From Phycisphaerales bacterium (GTDB taxonomy: Bacteria > Planctomycetota > Phycisphaerae > UBA1845 > Fen-1342), in NCBI GenBank assembly GCA_016716475.1, contig JADJWG010000001.1, forward strand, positions 620,001-684,000: a stretch of DNA of 64,000 nucleotides. Direction: 5' to 3'. A model generated the notes under the pieces. It searched no databases. It had not been told where the DNA came from and saw only the letters and a program-made list of their open reading frames with translations. Shown here in pieces: positions 34,197 to 43,265 of the stretch (its first letter is position 1; the number at the start of each line of letters is the position of its first letter). The translations under genes were made by a program, and so were the position numbers.

Positions 34197-35152
34197 CCGG
34201 TCTCCCTCCAGGCCAGTTGCACCAGCCGGTCGCAGAGTCGGTCGAAGGGCAGGCCGATGTGTGCCGCGGCCTTCGGGACCAGCGAATGACTGGTGAAGCC
34301 CGGCAGCGTGTTCACCTCCAGGAACCAGGCGCGCTCCTCCGCGTCGATCATCCAGTCGACGCGCGCCAAGTGCCGACACCCGAGCGTGTCAAAGGCGGTG
34401 ACGCTCCAGGCCTGCACACGCGCGACGAATTCTCCCGAGTAACCGGTTTCAAAGAGATAATCCGTGGCATCGTCCTCGTACTTCGCGGCAAAGTCATAAA
34501 AGTTGCGGCGCGGCTGGATCCGGATCGGCGGCAGCGGCGTGCCGGCGAGCAGCCCCACGGTCAACTCCGCCCCCGGGATGAACTGCTCGACCAGCGCGCG
34601 GCCGAACTGCGCGACTGCTGCCTGTACGGCCGGCCTGAACTCCTCCCCCGTACGTACGATCGCGGTGGCGACGCTGCTGCCCTGATCGACCGGCTTCACG
34701 ATCACCGGCAGGGACAACTGCCGCTCTGCGCCTTGCGCCAGCATTTCCGCATGCCAGACCTCGTACTTGGGCGTCGGCACACCGGCAGCGGTGAGGCGCT
34801 CCTTGGTCGCAACCTTGTCCATTGCGAGCGCGGAGGCCTCGGGCCCCGAACCGACAAAGCGGATGCCCCGGTCCGCGAGCAGCCGCTGGAGTGTGCCGTC
34901 TTCTCCGAACGTACCATGCAGTGCCGGGAAGATGACATCGCACGGGTGATCGAGCGCGCTCAGGTCGTCCGGACCGATGTCCGCGACGAAGACCTCGTGC
35001 CCACAGCGGCGCAGTGCCGCTGCCACGGCTTCGCCCGATTGCAGACTGACGGTCCGCTCGGCACTCGGTCCGCCGCACAGCACGGTCACACGGACCCGCG
35101 CCGGGGCCGGATCGATGGCGATGAGTTCGGATAGCGAGGGTAACGGTTTCAT
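34193..35152 (-). CDS. ddl: D-alanine--D-alanine ligase
   Basis: ATP-grasp enzyme (319 aa) that makes the D-Ala-D-Ala dipeptide for peptidoglycan. Family segments are VTVLCGGPSAERTVSL at the N-terminus, ALHGTFGEDGTLQ, MDKVATKERL, PVIVKPVDQGSSVATAIV (ATP loop), EQFIPGAELTVGLL and WFLEVNTLPGFTSHSLVPKAA at the metal-binding C-terminus. It starts at MKPLPSLSEL, with CGGAG upstream, and lies 13 bp after murB. The gene overlaps ftsQ by GTGA. Confidence 0.96.
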   Translation of the reverse strand: MKPLPSLSELIAIDPAPARVRVTVLCGGPSAERTVSLQSGEAVAAALRRCGHEVFVADIGPDDLSALDHPCDVIFPALHGTFGEDGTLQRLLADRGIRFVGSGPEASALAMDKVATKERLTAAGVPTPKYEVWHAEMLAQGAERQLSLPVIVKPVDQGSSVATAIVRTGEEFRPAVQAAVAQFGRALVEQFIPGAELTVGLLAGTPLPPIRIQPRRNFYDFAAKYEDDATDYLFETGYSGEFVARVQAWSVTAFDTLGCRHLARVDWMIDAEERAWFLEVNTLPGFTSHSLVPKAAAHIGLPFDRLCDRLVQLAWRETG

Positions 35153-35165
35153 ACCGGTGCTCCGG

Positions 35166-36044
35166 TCACCACACTTCGATCTCCAGTTCCAGTGTAACGC
35201 CGGCATATTCCCGAACGCGTTCCTGGATCAGGGCGACCAAGTCTAGCACGTCCTGCGCAGTCGCACCCGGGTGCGCGATGATGAAGTTGGCGTGCCGCGT
35301 GCTGATCTCCGCCCCCCCACACCGCTTCCCTTTCAGCCCGGCCTGATCGATCAGCTTGCCGGCCGGTTCAGCGGCGTTCTTGAAAATGCAGCCGGCGGAG
35401 CGCGCCGCCACCGCCGGCTGGCTCCCGCTCTTCTCCGTCCAGATGTCCCGGAAACGGGTGAGCAGGGCCGTTTCATCACTCGTAGTCAGTGCGAGTGTGG
35501 CGGCCGTGATGATCGCGCCGTGCAGCGTGGTATGCCGGTAAGCAAACTCGAGTGCCGCCGCGGGGCGCTCCTCGGCTATCCCCGCGGGCGTAACGACGCG
35601 CACACTGCGGACATAGGTGGCAATGCTGCCGTACTTGCCGCCGGCGTTCATTCGGACGATGCCACCCAGCGAACCAGGGATGCCCGCCAGGTTTTCCAGC
35701 CCGCCGAGCCCACGGTCGACCGTTTCACGGACCAGCTTGGTGAAATCGATACCGGCACCGGCACTGACGTCCAATCCACGGATGTGCAGCCACTCCCAGC
35801 CCGGGCCGCTGAGCTTGAGCACCGCACCGTCGAAGCCCGCGTCACGCACAAGCAGATTCGCCCCGCGGCCCAGCACGCGCCAAGGTACTGCGTACTCGGC
35901 ACAGCGCGCCACCACGGCCGCGAGTTCCTCTTCGTTACGCGGCGTCAGAAACCAGCGCGCCGGGCCTCCCAGGCCGTACCAGCAATATTGCGCCAGCGGC
36001 TCGTCAGGCCGGCAGATGTCCTCGAAGCCGCGCCACCAGTTCAT
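35166..36044 (-). CDS. murB: UDP-N-acetylenolpyruvoylglucosamine reductase MurB
   Basis: FAD enzyme (292 aa) that reduces UDP-GlcNAc-enolpyruvate to UDP-MurNAc. Typical segments are RVLGRGANLLVRDAGFDGAVL (FAD), NLAGIPGSLGGIVRMNAGG, FAYRHTTLHG and the active-site region SAGCIFKN, where a Cys stands in the position of the proton-donating Ser of the best-known enzymes. GAEISTRHANFIIAHPGAT follows. Type II (short) MurB layout. It overlaps the end of murC by 41 bp. Confidence 0.96.
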   Translation of the reverse strand: MNWWRGFEDICRPDEPLAQYCWYGLGGPARWFLTPRNEEELAAVVARCAEYAVPWRVLGRGANLLVRDAGFDGAVLKLSGPGWEWLHIRGLDVSAGAGIDFTKLVRETVDRGLGGLENLAGIPGSLGGIVRMNAGGKYGSIATYVRSVRVVTPAGIAEERPAAALEFAYRHTTLHGAIITAATLALTTSDETALLTRFRDIWTEKSGSQPAVAARSAGCIFKNAAEPAGKLIDQAGLKGKRCGGAEISTRHANFIIAHPGATAQDVLDLVALIQERVREYAGVTLELEIEVW

Positions 36045-37464
36045 CGGCGACCTTCCAGATATTACCTGCGCCCATGGTGATTACGACATCTCCAGGTCGG
36101 GCCGCTTCCGCGAGCTGCGCGCTCAACGCCTCAAACTGCGGCAGGTACTGCGCGTCCCCACCGCGCGCCCGAATCTCGCGCACGAGATCCTCGGCCGACA
36201 CCAGTTCGCGATCACGCTGCGTATCACGCACAAAGTAGATGTCCGGCACCAGCACATGGTCGGCCTGCGAGAAACTCTGGGCAAAGTCACTCAGGAGAAA
36301 ACGCGTCCGCGAATGCTGGTGCGGCTGGAACACGCACCACAACCGCCGCGGACTGAAGCGTTCCCGCGCGGCCTGCAGGGTTGCACGAATTTCCGTCGGG
36401 TGATGGGCGTAATCGTCGAGAATGCGCACTCCCTCGACTTCGCCACGCAGCTCCAGCCGCCGATCCGCACCGCGAAACTCCACGAGACCCGGTTGCAAGG
36501 CCGTCCACGTGACCCCGCAGCGCTCCGCCAGCGCGATGACGGCCAGCGCATTCAGTACGTTGTGCCGCCCGGCCAGCAGCGGCTGCACGCGGCCCAGCAC
36601 TTTCCCCCGATGGCACACTTCGAAGCTGTAGGTGCCTTTCGTGAGTCGCACAGCGACCGCCGACCAGGTGAACGTCGGATCGTAGCCAAAGGTAAGCGGC
36701 GCGGTTCGGCCCGCGGCTTGCAGCTCCGCGCTGAGCAGCGCGCATTGTGGATCGTGGCCGTTTAGCACCAGCGTGCCGTCCTCGGGTACGAGCCGCGCGA
36801 ACTCGCCAAACGCCGTCCGAATCGCCTGTAGATCCGCGTAGCAGTCGAGGTGGTCTTCTTCGATGTTCAGAATCGCGGCATGCCGCGGGCGGAGGTTCAG
36901 AAAAGAGCGGTCGAACTCGCACGCCTCAGCAATGAACTGTCGACCAACGCCCACTCCACTGCTGCCGCCCAGTTGCCCGACCGTCGCACCCACGACGAAG
37001 TTCGGATCGAGCCCCGCGCGTCGCAAGACATAAGTTAGCCACGCGGTGGTCGTACTCTTGCCGTGCGTACCGCTGATCGCAACACCTTCGTAGCGGGCCA
37101 TCACGGCGCCCAGCAATTCCGCGTACTTGAACACCTGCAAACCACGCCGCCGGGCCTCCATCAGCTCGGGGTGGTTCGGAGGAATCGCGGCCGAAGTGAC
37201 CACGAGGTCCGCATTGCCGGGGACGGATTCGGCTCGCTGCACCGTGGTGATCGCCGCACCCGACTCGACCAGCTGCGATAAGACTTGTGAATCGGCACGA
37301 TCTGATCCGCTGATGCGTGTCCCTCTCCGCAGGAGCAGCGCCGCGAGCGCCGACATCCCGCACCCGCCGATACCGACCAGGTGAATTCGCAGATGTTCAA
37401 GCTCGGGAGGCAATTCGTGGGGCACGGGACCCGCCGTGGGTTCAGGTACGGCTGTGAGCGTCAT
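36004..37464 (-). CDS. murC: UDP-N-acetylmuramate--L-alanine ligase MurC
   Basis: First Mur ligase (486 aa), which adds L-Ala to UDP-MurNAc. Signatures are LVGIGGCGMSALAALLLRRG at the N-terminus, the ATP P-loop ISGTHGKSTTTAWL, NIEEDHLDCYADL, GRHNVLNALAVIALAE, DDYAHHPTEIRATL and FQPHQHSRT. Length is in the usual range. It begins the minus-strand cluster murC-murB-ddl-ftsQ and is divergent from the ligase-TPR gene at 37678. Confidence 0.97.
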   Translation of the reverse strand: MTLTAVPEPTAGPVPHELPPELEHLRIHLVGIGGCGMSALAALLLRRGTRISGSDRADSQVLSQLVESGAAITTVQRAESVPGNADLVVTSAAIPPNHPELMEARRRGLQVFKYAELLGAVMARYEGVAISGTHGKSTTTAWLTYVLRRAGLDPNFVVGATVGQLGGSSGVGVGRQFIAEACEFDRSFLNLRPRHAAILNIEEDHLDCYADLQAIRTAFGEFARLVPEDGTLVLNGHDPQCALLSAELQAAGRTAPLTFGYDPTFTWSAVAVRLTKGTYSFEVCHRGKVLGRVQPLLAGRHNVLNALAVIALAERCGVTWTALQPGLVEFRGADRRLELRGEVEGVRILDDYAHHPTEIRATLQAARERFSPRRLWCVFQPHQHSRTRFLLSDFAQSFSQADHVLVPDIYFVRDTQRDRELVSAEDLVREIRARGGDAQYLPQFEALSAQLAEAARPGDVVITMGAGNIWKVADELVARLRGHLPA

Positions 37465-37677
37465 GAGTTCCGCCTGTCAGGACATCCTTGCTCAAGGCGG
37501 GAGGGAGCGCAACATGGGGACCCAAACCGAAAGCCGCGACGCGGGCAGACGGTTCGTTATACTGCGCACCTTCCAGGCGCGGCCGGCTGCCATCCGTGGC
37601 GGCCGTGGTAAATCAACCGGCAGCCGCATTGTACCCGGTGCCCCCGGGTGTCAAGGCGAATTCTTTCGGGGCAACCC

Positions 37678-40398
37678 ATGGCGGAAAAACCCGAACCCAT
37701 CGAACCCGGCGCGGCGTCGGCTCCACGACGATGCTCGTGGGAACTCGGCTGCGAGAGCGCCGCCCTCGCGGTGGCCCTGCTCGCCGTCGCGGCGGTGTTC
37801 CTGCTGCTAAGCCCGCTGCACAGCGCCGAGTTGTATCCCGGCACATTGCCCTGGAGGTCTGGCTCCGTCCTGCGAACGATCACCGCGGCGATGTCGCTTG
37901 GGGGCCTCCTCGAAAGCGCCCGCGGCGTCGAGGCGAAGGATCTCGCACTCCACCTCGCCGCGGCCGCCGGCCTCATGCTTGTCGGCCTGCGGTTGCTCGC
38001 CGGCGGTGTGGGCCGGGCGCAAGGTCCGGTGGCTTACGCCCAGGGCCTGCTTGGCGGGTGGGTCCTCTTGTCGCTCGCAAGCAGCGCATGGTCCGGCGAC
38101 GCGGCCCTTTCCAGCGGCCAGGCCCTCATGTACGCCGTCGGGGTCGCGTGGGCGGTGGCGCTCGCAGAACTACTCACACGTCGATCCGCAACCCGGTTGC
38201 TGGTTGGCATCATGGGGCTGTGCATCGCCGGAGCCATGCTTGCCGTGTGGTATTACTACGAGCGCAATCCCGATCACCGCCCGTTGTTTCCCGTGGGAAA
38301 CCCCACGGCGCTGGCGGCCGCGGTCGCCCCCGGCATCCTGCTGGCGCTGTTCTGGCCACTGTGGGGCCGGAATGAACCCGGTATTCCGACCGTGCCCGGG
38401 GCGGAGCCCCTCCCCACCACCTGGCGGGTCAGCGCCACCCGGGTCACAGTGACGCTTCTGGTGCTCATACCGTTGCTGTGGTGCTTCGCACTGGCCCAGG
38501 GGCGAGGAGCGCAACTCGGCCTGCTCCTGGGCCTCGGAGTGGTTGGGCTGACATTCGCACGCCGCTGGGTGCGCTGGGTCTTGGCGGCGGGGTTGGCGCT
38601 GATCGTATGGGCGGCCGCGGCTTGGTGGCTCAGCTCCTCCCAACTCGACCTCGCAATGGCGCGCGGGGCCACCATCCGCTTCCGGCTCTACGCCTGGCGT
38701 TACGCCGCAGAGCTCTGGAGCGCCGATGTCTTTACCCAGTTCGCGGGCCAGGGGGCGGGTGCCTATCCGCGGCTCGCTGGTTTGCTCGCGGTCGAGGACC
38801 GCGTACTCGATCCCGCCCCGTTCATGGGCTTCCTCGATTCACCACACAACGAGCTCTTCCATGTCCTGGCCGAGATCGGTCTGATCGGCGGCCTGACGTA
38901 CGTCGGGGGGCTCGTGGCGACGGCTTTCGCAGTGGGGGCCGCGCTGCGGCGCACACGCGGGGCAGATCGCTGGGGGCTGCTGGCGGCCACTGGCGCGCTG
39001 GTGACGTTGCTGGGGGATGCGCTGACCGGCGCGGCGTTGCGGTTGCCGGGGGTACCGATCCTGTTTTTCACCTTGTTGGGAATCGTTTGGGCCCTCTCCT
39101 CGGATGCTGCGGTGCGGCCAAGCGGTCCCACTCCCGCACTGGGGCGAATCCGCCTTGCGGGCATCTTGGCGCTGCTCGCGGGACTCGCTACCGCTGGTCT
39201 CGCGTGGCAGAACTGGGCCGGTGTGCGCGCCGAGGTGCGCGCCATGCGGGCGGAGGAGCGCGGGGATTTCGCAACCGCGGCCACGGCGTATCGCGTTGCG
39301 CAGGCCCGCCTGATCGACCCACCTCGAATCCTCCTGAGTCGGCTGCAGGCGGTGCGGATGGAATACGAAGGCGCCGTGGCCCGCGCGCAGCAGTGGGCGT
39401 CCCTGCCGGCGACAACCACGGCCGCCGATCCGACGTCCGCCGAAGAAACCTGGCGCGCCGCGGTCCGGCTCGGGGAAGCGGCGTTCGACGGCGCCCGCCA
39501 GCTCGCGGCCCATGCGCCGGCCATGCCCGATGTCGAACGGCTGACAGCGCGGAGCGCCGAGTTGCTGATGCGCCTGTACGCTGCACGGCAGTTAGCGGAA
39601 GCGGGACATTGGTCGGAGGAGGCGCGGCAGGCGTGGCTGCGGCAGCGGAAGCTGACCCCTTTCGACGTGGAGGCGCTGCTGTCACTGGAAGAGTATCCCG
39701 CCACGCTGGGGACGCGCATCGCACTGATGCGAGATGCGCTGCGCGAGGGCACCACCGAGAGTGCCTGGCTCTGGCGCCTGGCGCGGGTACTCGAATTGCC
39801 GGGGGCGCAAGAAGTGGTGGGGCGCTTCATCGCCGCGGTGGGCCCGATCACGCCGCAATCGGATCTCGATGCCATCAACCTGTCGATGGCACCCGAGACC
39901 CGCCGCCTCGCCGCGGCCGTCGCGGGGTTGCGCGGCGACTTCGACCGTGCCGCTGTCGAGGCGGGACGTGCCGCGGAGTTGTACGCTCCGCTGAAATCGC
40001 GACTGCCACTCAATGAGTCGCGCGCCTGGGCCGAACAGGCCGAATACCTCTGGCGCAGTAGTACCACAAACACCTCTCAGGCCATCGCCGCGATGCGGCG
40101 CGCACTCGACGCCCTGCCAGTGGTACAGACCCAACAGCGCGCCGCCCTGGAACTGCCGCTGCGGCGGAAGATCGTGTTCTGTCACCTGCTGGCGGACGAC
40201 GTGGACGCTGCACTGGCCGAAGTCAAGGCGATCCTCGGCCCGGCAGCGGAGCGCGCCGCGGTGGAGGCCGAACTGCTGGCGGTTCTGCGCGATGCGGCGG
40301 CGGGGCTCGTCGCGCGCGAGACGATTGACCAACTCGCACGAACTCTGTGTCCGCGGTTCCCGAGCTTCTGTCCGCCCGGTACACCGGTCGCTCCCTAA
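37678..40398 (+). CDS. O-antigen ligase/polymerase-type membrane protein with C-terminal TPR-like region
   Basis: A 906-aa protein. Residues about 20-500 contain about a dozen transmembrane segments and the Wzy_C/WaaL pattern GQGAGAYPRL...DSPHNELFHVLAEIGLIGG (periplasmic loop with conserved His and Glu). The C-terminal 380 residues are soluble and helical, Ala/Arg/Glu-rich (AEERGDFATAATAYRVAQARL is a TPR-like unit). Such proteins ligate or polymerise lipid-linked glycans; the TPR part may bind partners. The start MAEKPEPIEP is preferred, with a GGGG stretch upstream. A -10-like TATACT at 37558-37563 lies 115 bp upstream, without a good -35. Confidence 0.83.
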   Translation: MAEKPEPIEPGAASAPRRCSWELGCESAALAVALLAVAAVFLLLSPLHSAELYPGTLPWRSGSVLRTITAAMSLGGLLESARGVEAKDLALHLAAAAGLMLVGLRLLAGGVGRAQGPVAYAQGLLGGWVLLSLASSAWSGDAALSSGQALMYAVGVAWAVALAELLTRRSATRLLVGIMGLCIAGAMLAVWYYYERNPDHRPLFPVGNPTALAAAVAPGILLALFWPLWGRNEPGIPTVPGAEPLPTTWRVSATRVTVTLLVLIPLLWCFALAQGRGAQLGLLLGLGVVGLTFARRWVRWVLAAGLALIVWAAAAWWLSSSQLDLAMARGATIRFRLYAWRYAAELWSADVFTQFAGQGAGAYPRLAGLLAVEDRVLDPAPFMGFLDSPHNELFHVLAEIGLIGGLTYVGGLVATAFAVGAALRRTRGADRWGLLAATGALVTLLGDALTGAALRLPGVPILFFTLLGIVWALSSDAAVRPSGPTPALGRIRLAGILALLAGLATAGLAWQNWAGVRAEVRAMRAEERGDFATAATAYRVAQARLIDPPRILLSRLQAVRMEYEGAVARAQQWASLPATTTAADPTSAEETWRAAVRLGEAAFDGARQLAAHAPAMPDVERLTARSAELLMRLYAARQLAEAGHWSEEARQAWLRQRKLTPFDVEALLSLEEYPATLGTRIALMRDALREGTTESAWLWRLARVLELPGAQEVVGRFIAAVGPITPQSDLDAINLSMAPETRRLAAAVAGLRGDFDRAAVEAGRAAELYAPLKSRLPLNESRAWAEQAEYLWRSSTTNTSQAIAAMRRALDALPVVQTQQRAALELPLRRKIVFCHLLADDVDAALAEVKAILGPAAERAAVEAELLAVLRDAAAGLVARETIDQLARTLCPRFPSFCPPGTPVAP

Positions 40399-40429
40399 AT
40401 CAAGCGTGCGCTGACGGATGCCGGGCGTG

Positions 40430-40726
40430 TCATTTACGCACGCGATGCCCACCGCCCGAGCAGTACGGGACCGTTTCGATGTAGCTGTAGTCGACGAAGC
40501 CGGGAATGATCAGCAGCAGGAAGAGCACAATGAAAGTGATGACCTCCTGTAGCCCTTGTAGGCCCCTCACCTTCCCGACTGCCGATGATCCACATCGCGG
40601 GCAGGCGCGCGGATCGTCGCCCTTCCGGATCGCTCAACGCGAGGTGACGGGACAGCCACATGCAGGGCAGGCCACCGCCGCTGTCGAGACGTTGCCGCCA
40701 CAATCAGGGCACTTTGTCAGCGCCAT
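40430..40726 (-). pseudogene. Zinc-ribbon membrane protein gene interrupted by an in-frame TGA
   Basis: A well-formed start (GGGGAG seven bases upstream) gives MALTKCPDCGGNVSTAAVAC plus PACGCPVTSR, a zinc ribbon, then TGA at 40636-40634. The same frame continues without a break to a second stop at 40432-40430. That part encodes another ribbon (CPRCGSSAVGKVRGLQG), one membrane helix (EVITFIVLFLLLIIPGF) and an end VPYCSGGGHRVRK. Read through, this is a complete small ribbon-TM-ribbon protein of a kind common in planctomycetes. The last motif would normally be CSGCG, so a ligand Cys is also missing. Decay of a real gene, recoding or a base error are the alternatives. Confidence 0.6.
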
Positions 40727-41061
40727 AATGCACTCCCCATTTGTCCGCCGGCGACAAGCGCGCGGCGCATGCGAGATCATCGTCTTTGCGCTGGTCGGAC
40801 GCAACGCGAAAGCGATCTTCCGTCTGCTGGGGCCGCACCCTCCCCCAACCCCTCCCTGAGAGGGAGGGGGGTCGCGCTGCGCGTCTGGACCCCCGCCTGC
40901 GCGGGTGTGACGGGGGCACGCCTGGTGGCACGCGCGAGAGAGCAACGTGCGGCTGAGGAGCGCGCGGCGGGCGGCAAAATCGTGGCCGCGTGCTTGTTCG
41001 GCCGTGCTTCTGCGGCGATCCTGTCCACCTGTGCCCTACAAACCTGAACCCGGAGTACCCC
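40727..41061. repeat. Intergenic region with REP-like hairpins
   Basis: 335 bp without a gene between the broken zinc-ribbon gene and the GH172 gene. It contains CCCCTCCCT (40849-40857) and its exact complement AGGGAGGGG (40861-40869) around a 3-base loop. A second, smaller hairpin CCCGC/GCGGG follows at 40892-40905 within ACCCCCGCCTGCGCGGGTGTGACGG. Both have the look of short repetitive extragenic palindromes that occur in many copies per genome. That they are repeated here cannot be tested in this window. Confidence 0.45.
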
Positions 41062-42246
41062 ATGCAGATCGGCTACTCGTCCCTCGCCTCCCTCGCGCGG
41101 CTGCGCGACTTCAAGTCCCTGCGCTCCAGCAGCTATGACCGCACCGGCGGCAACACCGACTGGGTCGTCATCGAGCCCGGCCAGCGCCACACCATGGCCG
41201 AGATCGACGGCCCCGGCTGCATCAAGCACATCTGGCTCACGGATTCCCTCGCGCACGACCGCGACGCGATGCGCAGTACCGTCCTCCGCATGTGGTGGGA
41301 CGGCGAAAAGACCCCCAGCGTCGAAGTCCCCCTTGCCGACTTCTTCGGCGGCGGTTTCGGCATCTGCAAGCTCTTCTGGTCCCTCCCGCTCCAGATGAAC
41401 CCGGACGGCGGGCGGGCCATGAACTCCTGGTTCCCGATGCCCTTCGCCCGTCACGCCCGCATCGAGGTACACAGCGAGTGGCACGCCCCGCAGAACCTGT
41501 ATTACTACGTAGATTACGAAAAGTACCCCGCCTGGGAGGAAGAGCTGGCCTATTTCCATGCCCAGTGGCGCCGCGAGAATCCCACCGAGGGCTGGGGCCG
41601 CAAGGACCTGAAGGGCGCACCCAACATCGAGAACCTCCGCCGCTATTGGAAGACCCCCAACACCACCGGCGCCGATAACTACGTCCTCCTCGACGCCCGC
41701 GGCCGTGGCCAGTACGTGGGTTGTCACCTCGACATCGACTGCTTCCAGCGTGAGAAGAACGACTGGTATGGTGAGGGCGACGACATGATCTTCATCGACG
41801 GTGAAAAGTGGCCGCCGGGGATCCACGGTACCGGCACGGAGGATTACTTCAGCACCGCGTATTGCCCGCGCACACCCTACAGTTCCCCGTATTGCGGCAT
41901 CACCCAGTACAACGGCTCCGAGTGGGGCCGCGAAGATCAGTTCTGGCCCTTCCGCGGCAAGAATTCGCTCTACCGCTTCCACATCGAAGACCCCATCCGC
42001 TTCGAGAAGTCCATCCAGGTCACCATCGAGCACGGCCATAACAACAAGCTCAGTAACGACTACTCGAGCACCGCTTACTGGTACCAGATCGAGCCCCACG
42101 GGACCTTCCCGAAGCTACTATCCCCCAAGCTGCGCCTGGCCCGGCCGGATGTCCCGCCGTTCGTGGCACCACCCGGAACCCAGGAAGGTCCCCCGCCGAC
42201 CAGCACGGCGCGCCGCAGCGCTGCCCGGAAGCGGCACAAATCCTGA
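41062..42246 (+). CDS. GH172 (DUF2961) family glycoside hydrolase
   Basis: A 394-aa protein of the DUF2961 family, now GH172, whose characterised members act on fructofuranosides and D-arabinofuranosides. Family segments are ARLRDFKSLRSSSYDRTGGN, GPGCIKHIWLT, FADFFGGGFG-like (LADFFGGGFGICKLFW), and GIHGTGTEDYFSTAY with the likely catalytic Glu, followed by FRFHIEDPIRF-like YRFHIEDPIRFEKSI. No signal peptide is visible with the start MQIGYSSLASL, for which GGAG lies seven bases upstream. The tail (about 40 residues) is Pro/Arg-rich. It stands alone and is followed by a strong hairpin. Confidence 0.9.
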   Translation: MQIGYSSLASLARLRDFKSLRSSSYDRTGGNTDWVVIEPGQRHTMAEIDGPGCIKHIWLTDSLAHDRDAMRSTVLRMWWDGEKTPSVEVPLADFFGGGFGICKLFWSLPLQMNPDGGRAMNSWFPMPFARHARIEVHSEWHAPQNLYYYVDYEKYPAWEEELAYFHAQWRRENPTEGWGRKDLKGAPNIENLRRYWKTPNTTGADNYVLLDARGRGQYVGCHLDIDCFQREKNDWYGEGDDMIFIDGEKWPPGIHGTGTEDYFSTAYCPRTPYSSPYCGITQYNGSEWGREDQFWPFRGKNSLYRFHIEDPIRFEKSIQVTIEHGHNNKLSNDYSSTAYWYQIEPHGTFPKLLSPKLRLARPDVPPFVAPPGTQEGPPPTSTARRSAARKRHKS

Positions 42247-42277
42247 TCCCAGGGCTGCACATCCGTGGTAAACAAGC

Positions 42278-42314
42278 GCGGCGTCTCGGGCGATTCCTTC
42301 GCCCGGGACGCCGC
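42278..42314. terminator. Strong 16-bp hairpin between convergent genes
   Basis: Left arm 42278-42293 and right arm 42299-42314 pair over 16 positions (one G-T wobble) around the loop TTCCT. It lies 31 bp after the GH172 stop and 49 bp beyond the 3' end of the opposing glycine-rich gene, where a bidirectional terminator is expected. There is no T tract on either side. Confidence 0.6.
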
Positions 42315-42362
42315 TGATCGAATTGGGAGTTACTCTCGAAGCGTGTCGCCGCAGAGCGCCGC

Positions 42363-43265
42363 TTAACGCAGGCGGCGTGGGCGGAACCGCATCATGGCTG
42401 CAATCCCGAGCGCCATCAACGGCAGCATGCTGACCGTACAAGGAAGACCGCATAAGGGCCGAAAATCTTCCAATGGCAACTCATCACCCTGTCCCAGGCC
42501 TTGATCGTCACCAGTCCCGGCACCACCGCCCGAACCGTTGTTGTTATTGTTGTCGGACGACTGATCGCCACCGGAACCGCCAGGGTTCGTCGTGCCGCCG
42601 CCCGTGCCGCCGCCGCCCGTGCCGCCACCGGTATCCCCACCACCGGTTCCGCCGCCACCCGTACCACCGCCACCTGTATCCCCACCACCCGTTCCACCGC
42701 CTCCGGTGCCTCCGCCGTTGTCACCGCCGCCACCAGTACTCGCCACCGTGCCCGAGGAAGAAAATGTAGCCGTGTGCGACCGTGTGGTGCCGTTGACCAC
42801 GGTATTGGCGAAGCTGAATGAGAACTGCTCGCTCTCCATCGTGGCTGCAATGATCGGGCCAGAGAAGGTCACGCCATTCCCGGCGAGTGAACTCGCAGAA
42901 AACCCCTGGTCGAACAGCAGACCGGAAGTGAACTGAATCCGGAGAATCAACGCTCCACCGTCGGCCGCACTGCGGAAGAACTCGATTGTCCCCGCACCCA
43001 GCGTGCCGTTTGTGCGGCTTATTGGCGTCATCGTGAAGGTAACGTTCTCAAACTCCTGCCCGCTGATCGGCGTGCGCAGTCGTAGATGGGTGCCGCTCCA
43101 CCCGCCACTGAGTTCGGTGTCGGTTACCGTGAACAAAGGTGTGCTGCCATCGAGTGCCGGGTCGGCGAAAGTCGCGATCGTCTGCGTGGTCGCCAGTGCG
43201 GTACCCATCCCCAACCCTGCAAAGAGAACCAAACCGATAACGGATTGCTGCCATGACGTACGCAA
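42363..43265 (-). CDS. Secreted protein with glycine-rich linker and C-terminal sorting-like tail
   Basis: A 300-aa protein. Signal peptide residues 1-25 (SVIGLVLFAGLGMGTALA). Residues 26-175 form a beta-rich domain of unknown family. Residues 178-233 are almost only Gly/Thr/Asp, in repeats of GGGGTGGGDT. Then an Asn/Gly stretch, and finally PLCGLPCTVSMLPLMALG...MMRFRPRRLR: two cysteines, a hydrophobic helix and a basic end, the layout of C-terminal surface-sorting signals. The start is TTG, supported by GGAGG seven bases upstream. I do not recognise a named family. Confidence 0.75.
   Translation of the reverse strand: MRTSWQQSVIGLVLFAGLGMGTALATTQTIATFADPALDGSTPLFTVTDTELSGGWSGTHLRLRTPISGQEFENVTFTMTPISRTNGTLGAGTIEFFRSAADGGALILRIQFTSGLLFDQGFSASSLAGNGVTFSGPIIAATMESEQFSFSFANTVVNGTTRSHTATFSSSGTVASTGGGGDNGGGTGGGGTGGGDTGGGGTGGGGTGGGDTGGGTGGGGTGGGTTNPGGSGGDQSSDNNNNNGSGGGAGTGDDQGLGQGDELPLEDFRPLCGLPCTVSMLPLMALGIAAMMRFRPRRLR
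42567..42734 (-). repeat. Glycine-rich coding repeat
   Basis: Codons 178-233 of the preceding gene: tandem units of about 10-15 codons that translate to GGGGTGGGDT variants. The DNA units are imperfect copies of (CCGCCACCGGT/ACC)n type, a substrate for slippage and length variation. Confidence 0.7.

Noticed and set aside
40634..40636. Selenocysteine at the in-frame TGA of the zinc-ribbon gene
   Set aside because: The position is not a catalytic or metal-binding Cys site, no obvious SECIS-like hairpin follows directly, and a second ligand is also lost; decay is simpler.
42540..42740. Tandem repeat that could be taken for a CRISPR array
   Set aside because: Units are 10-15 codons of Gly-rich coding sequence without distinct spacers and are explained by the protein.
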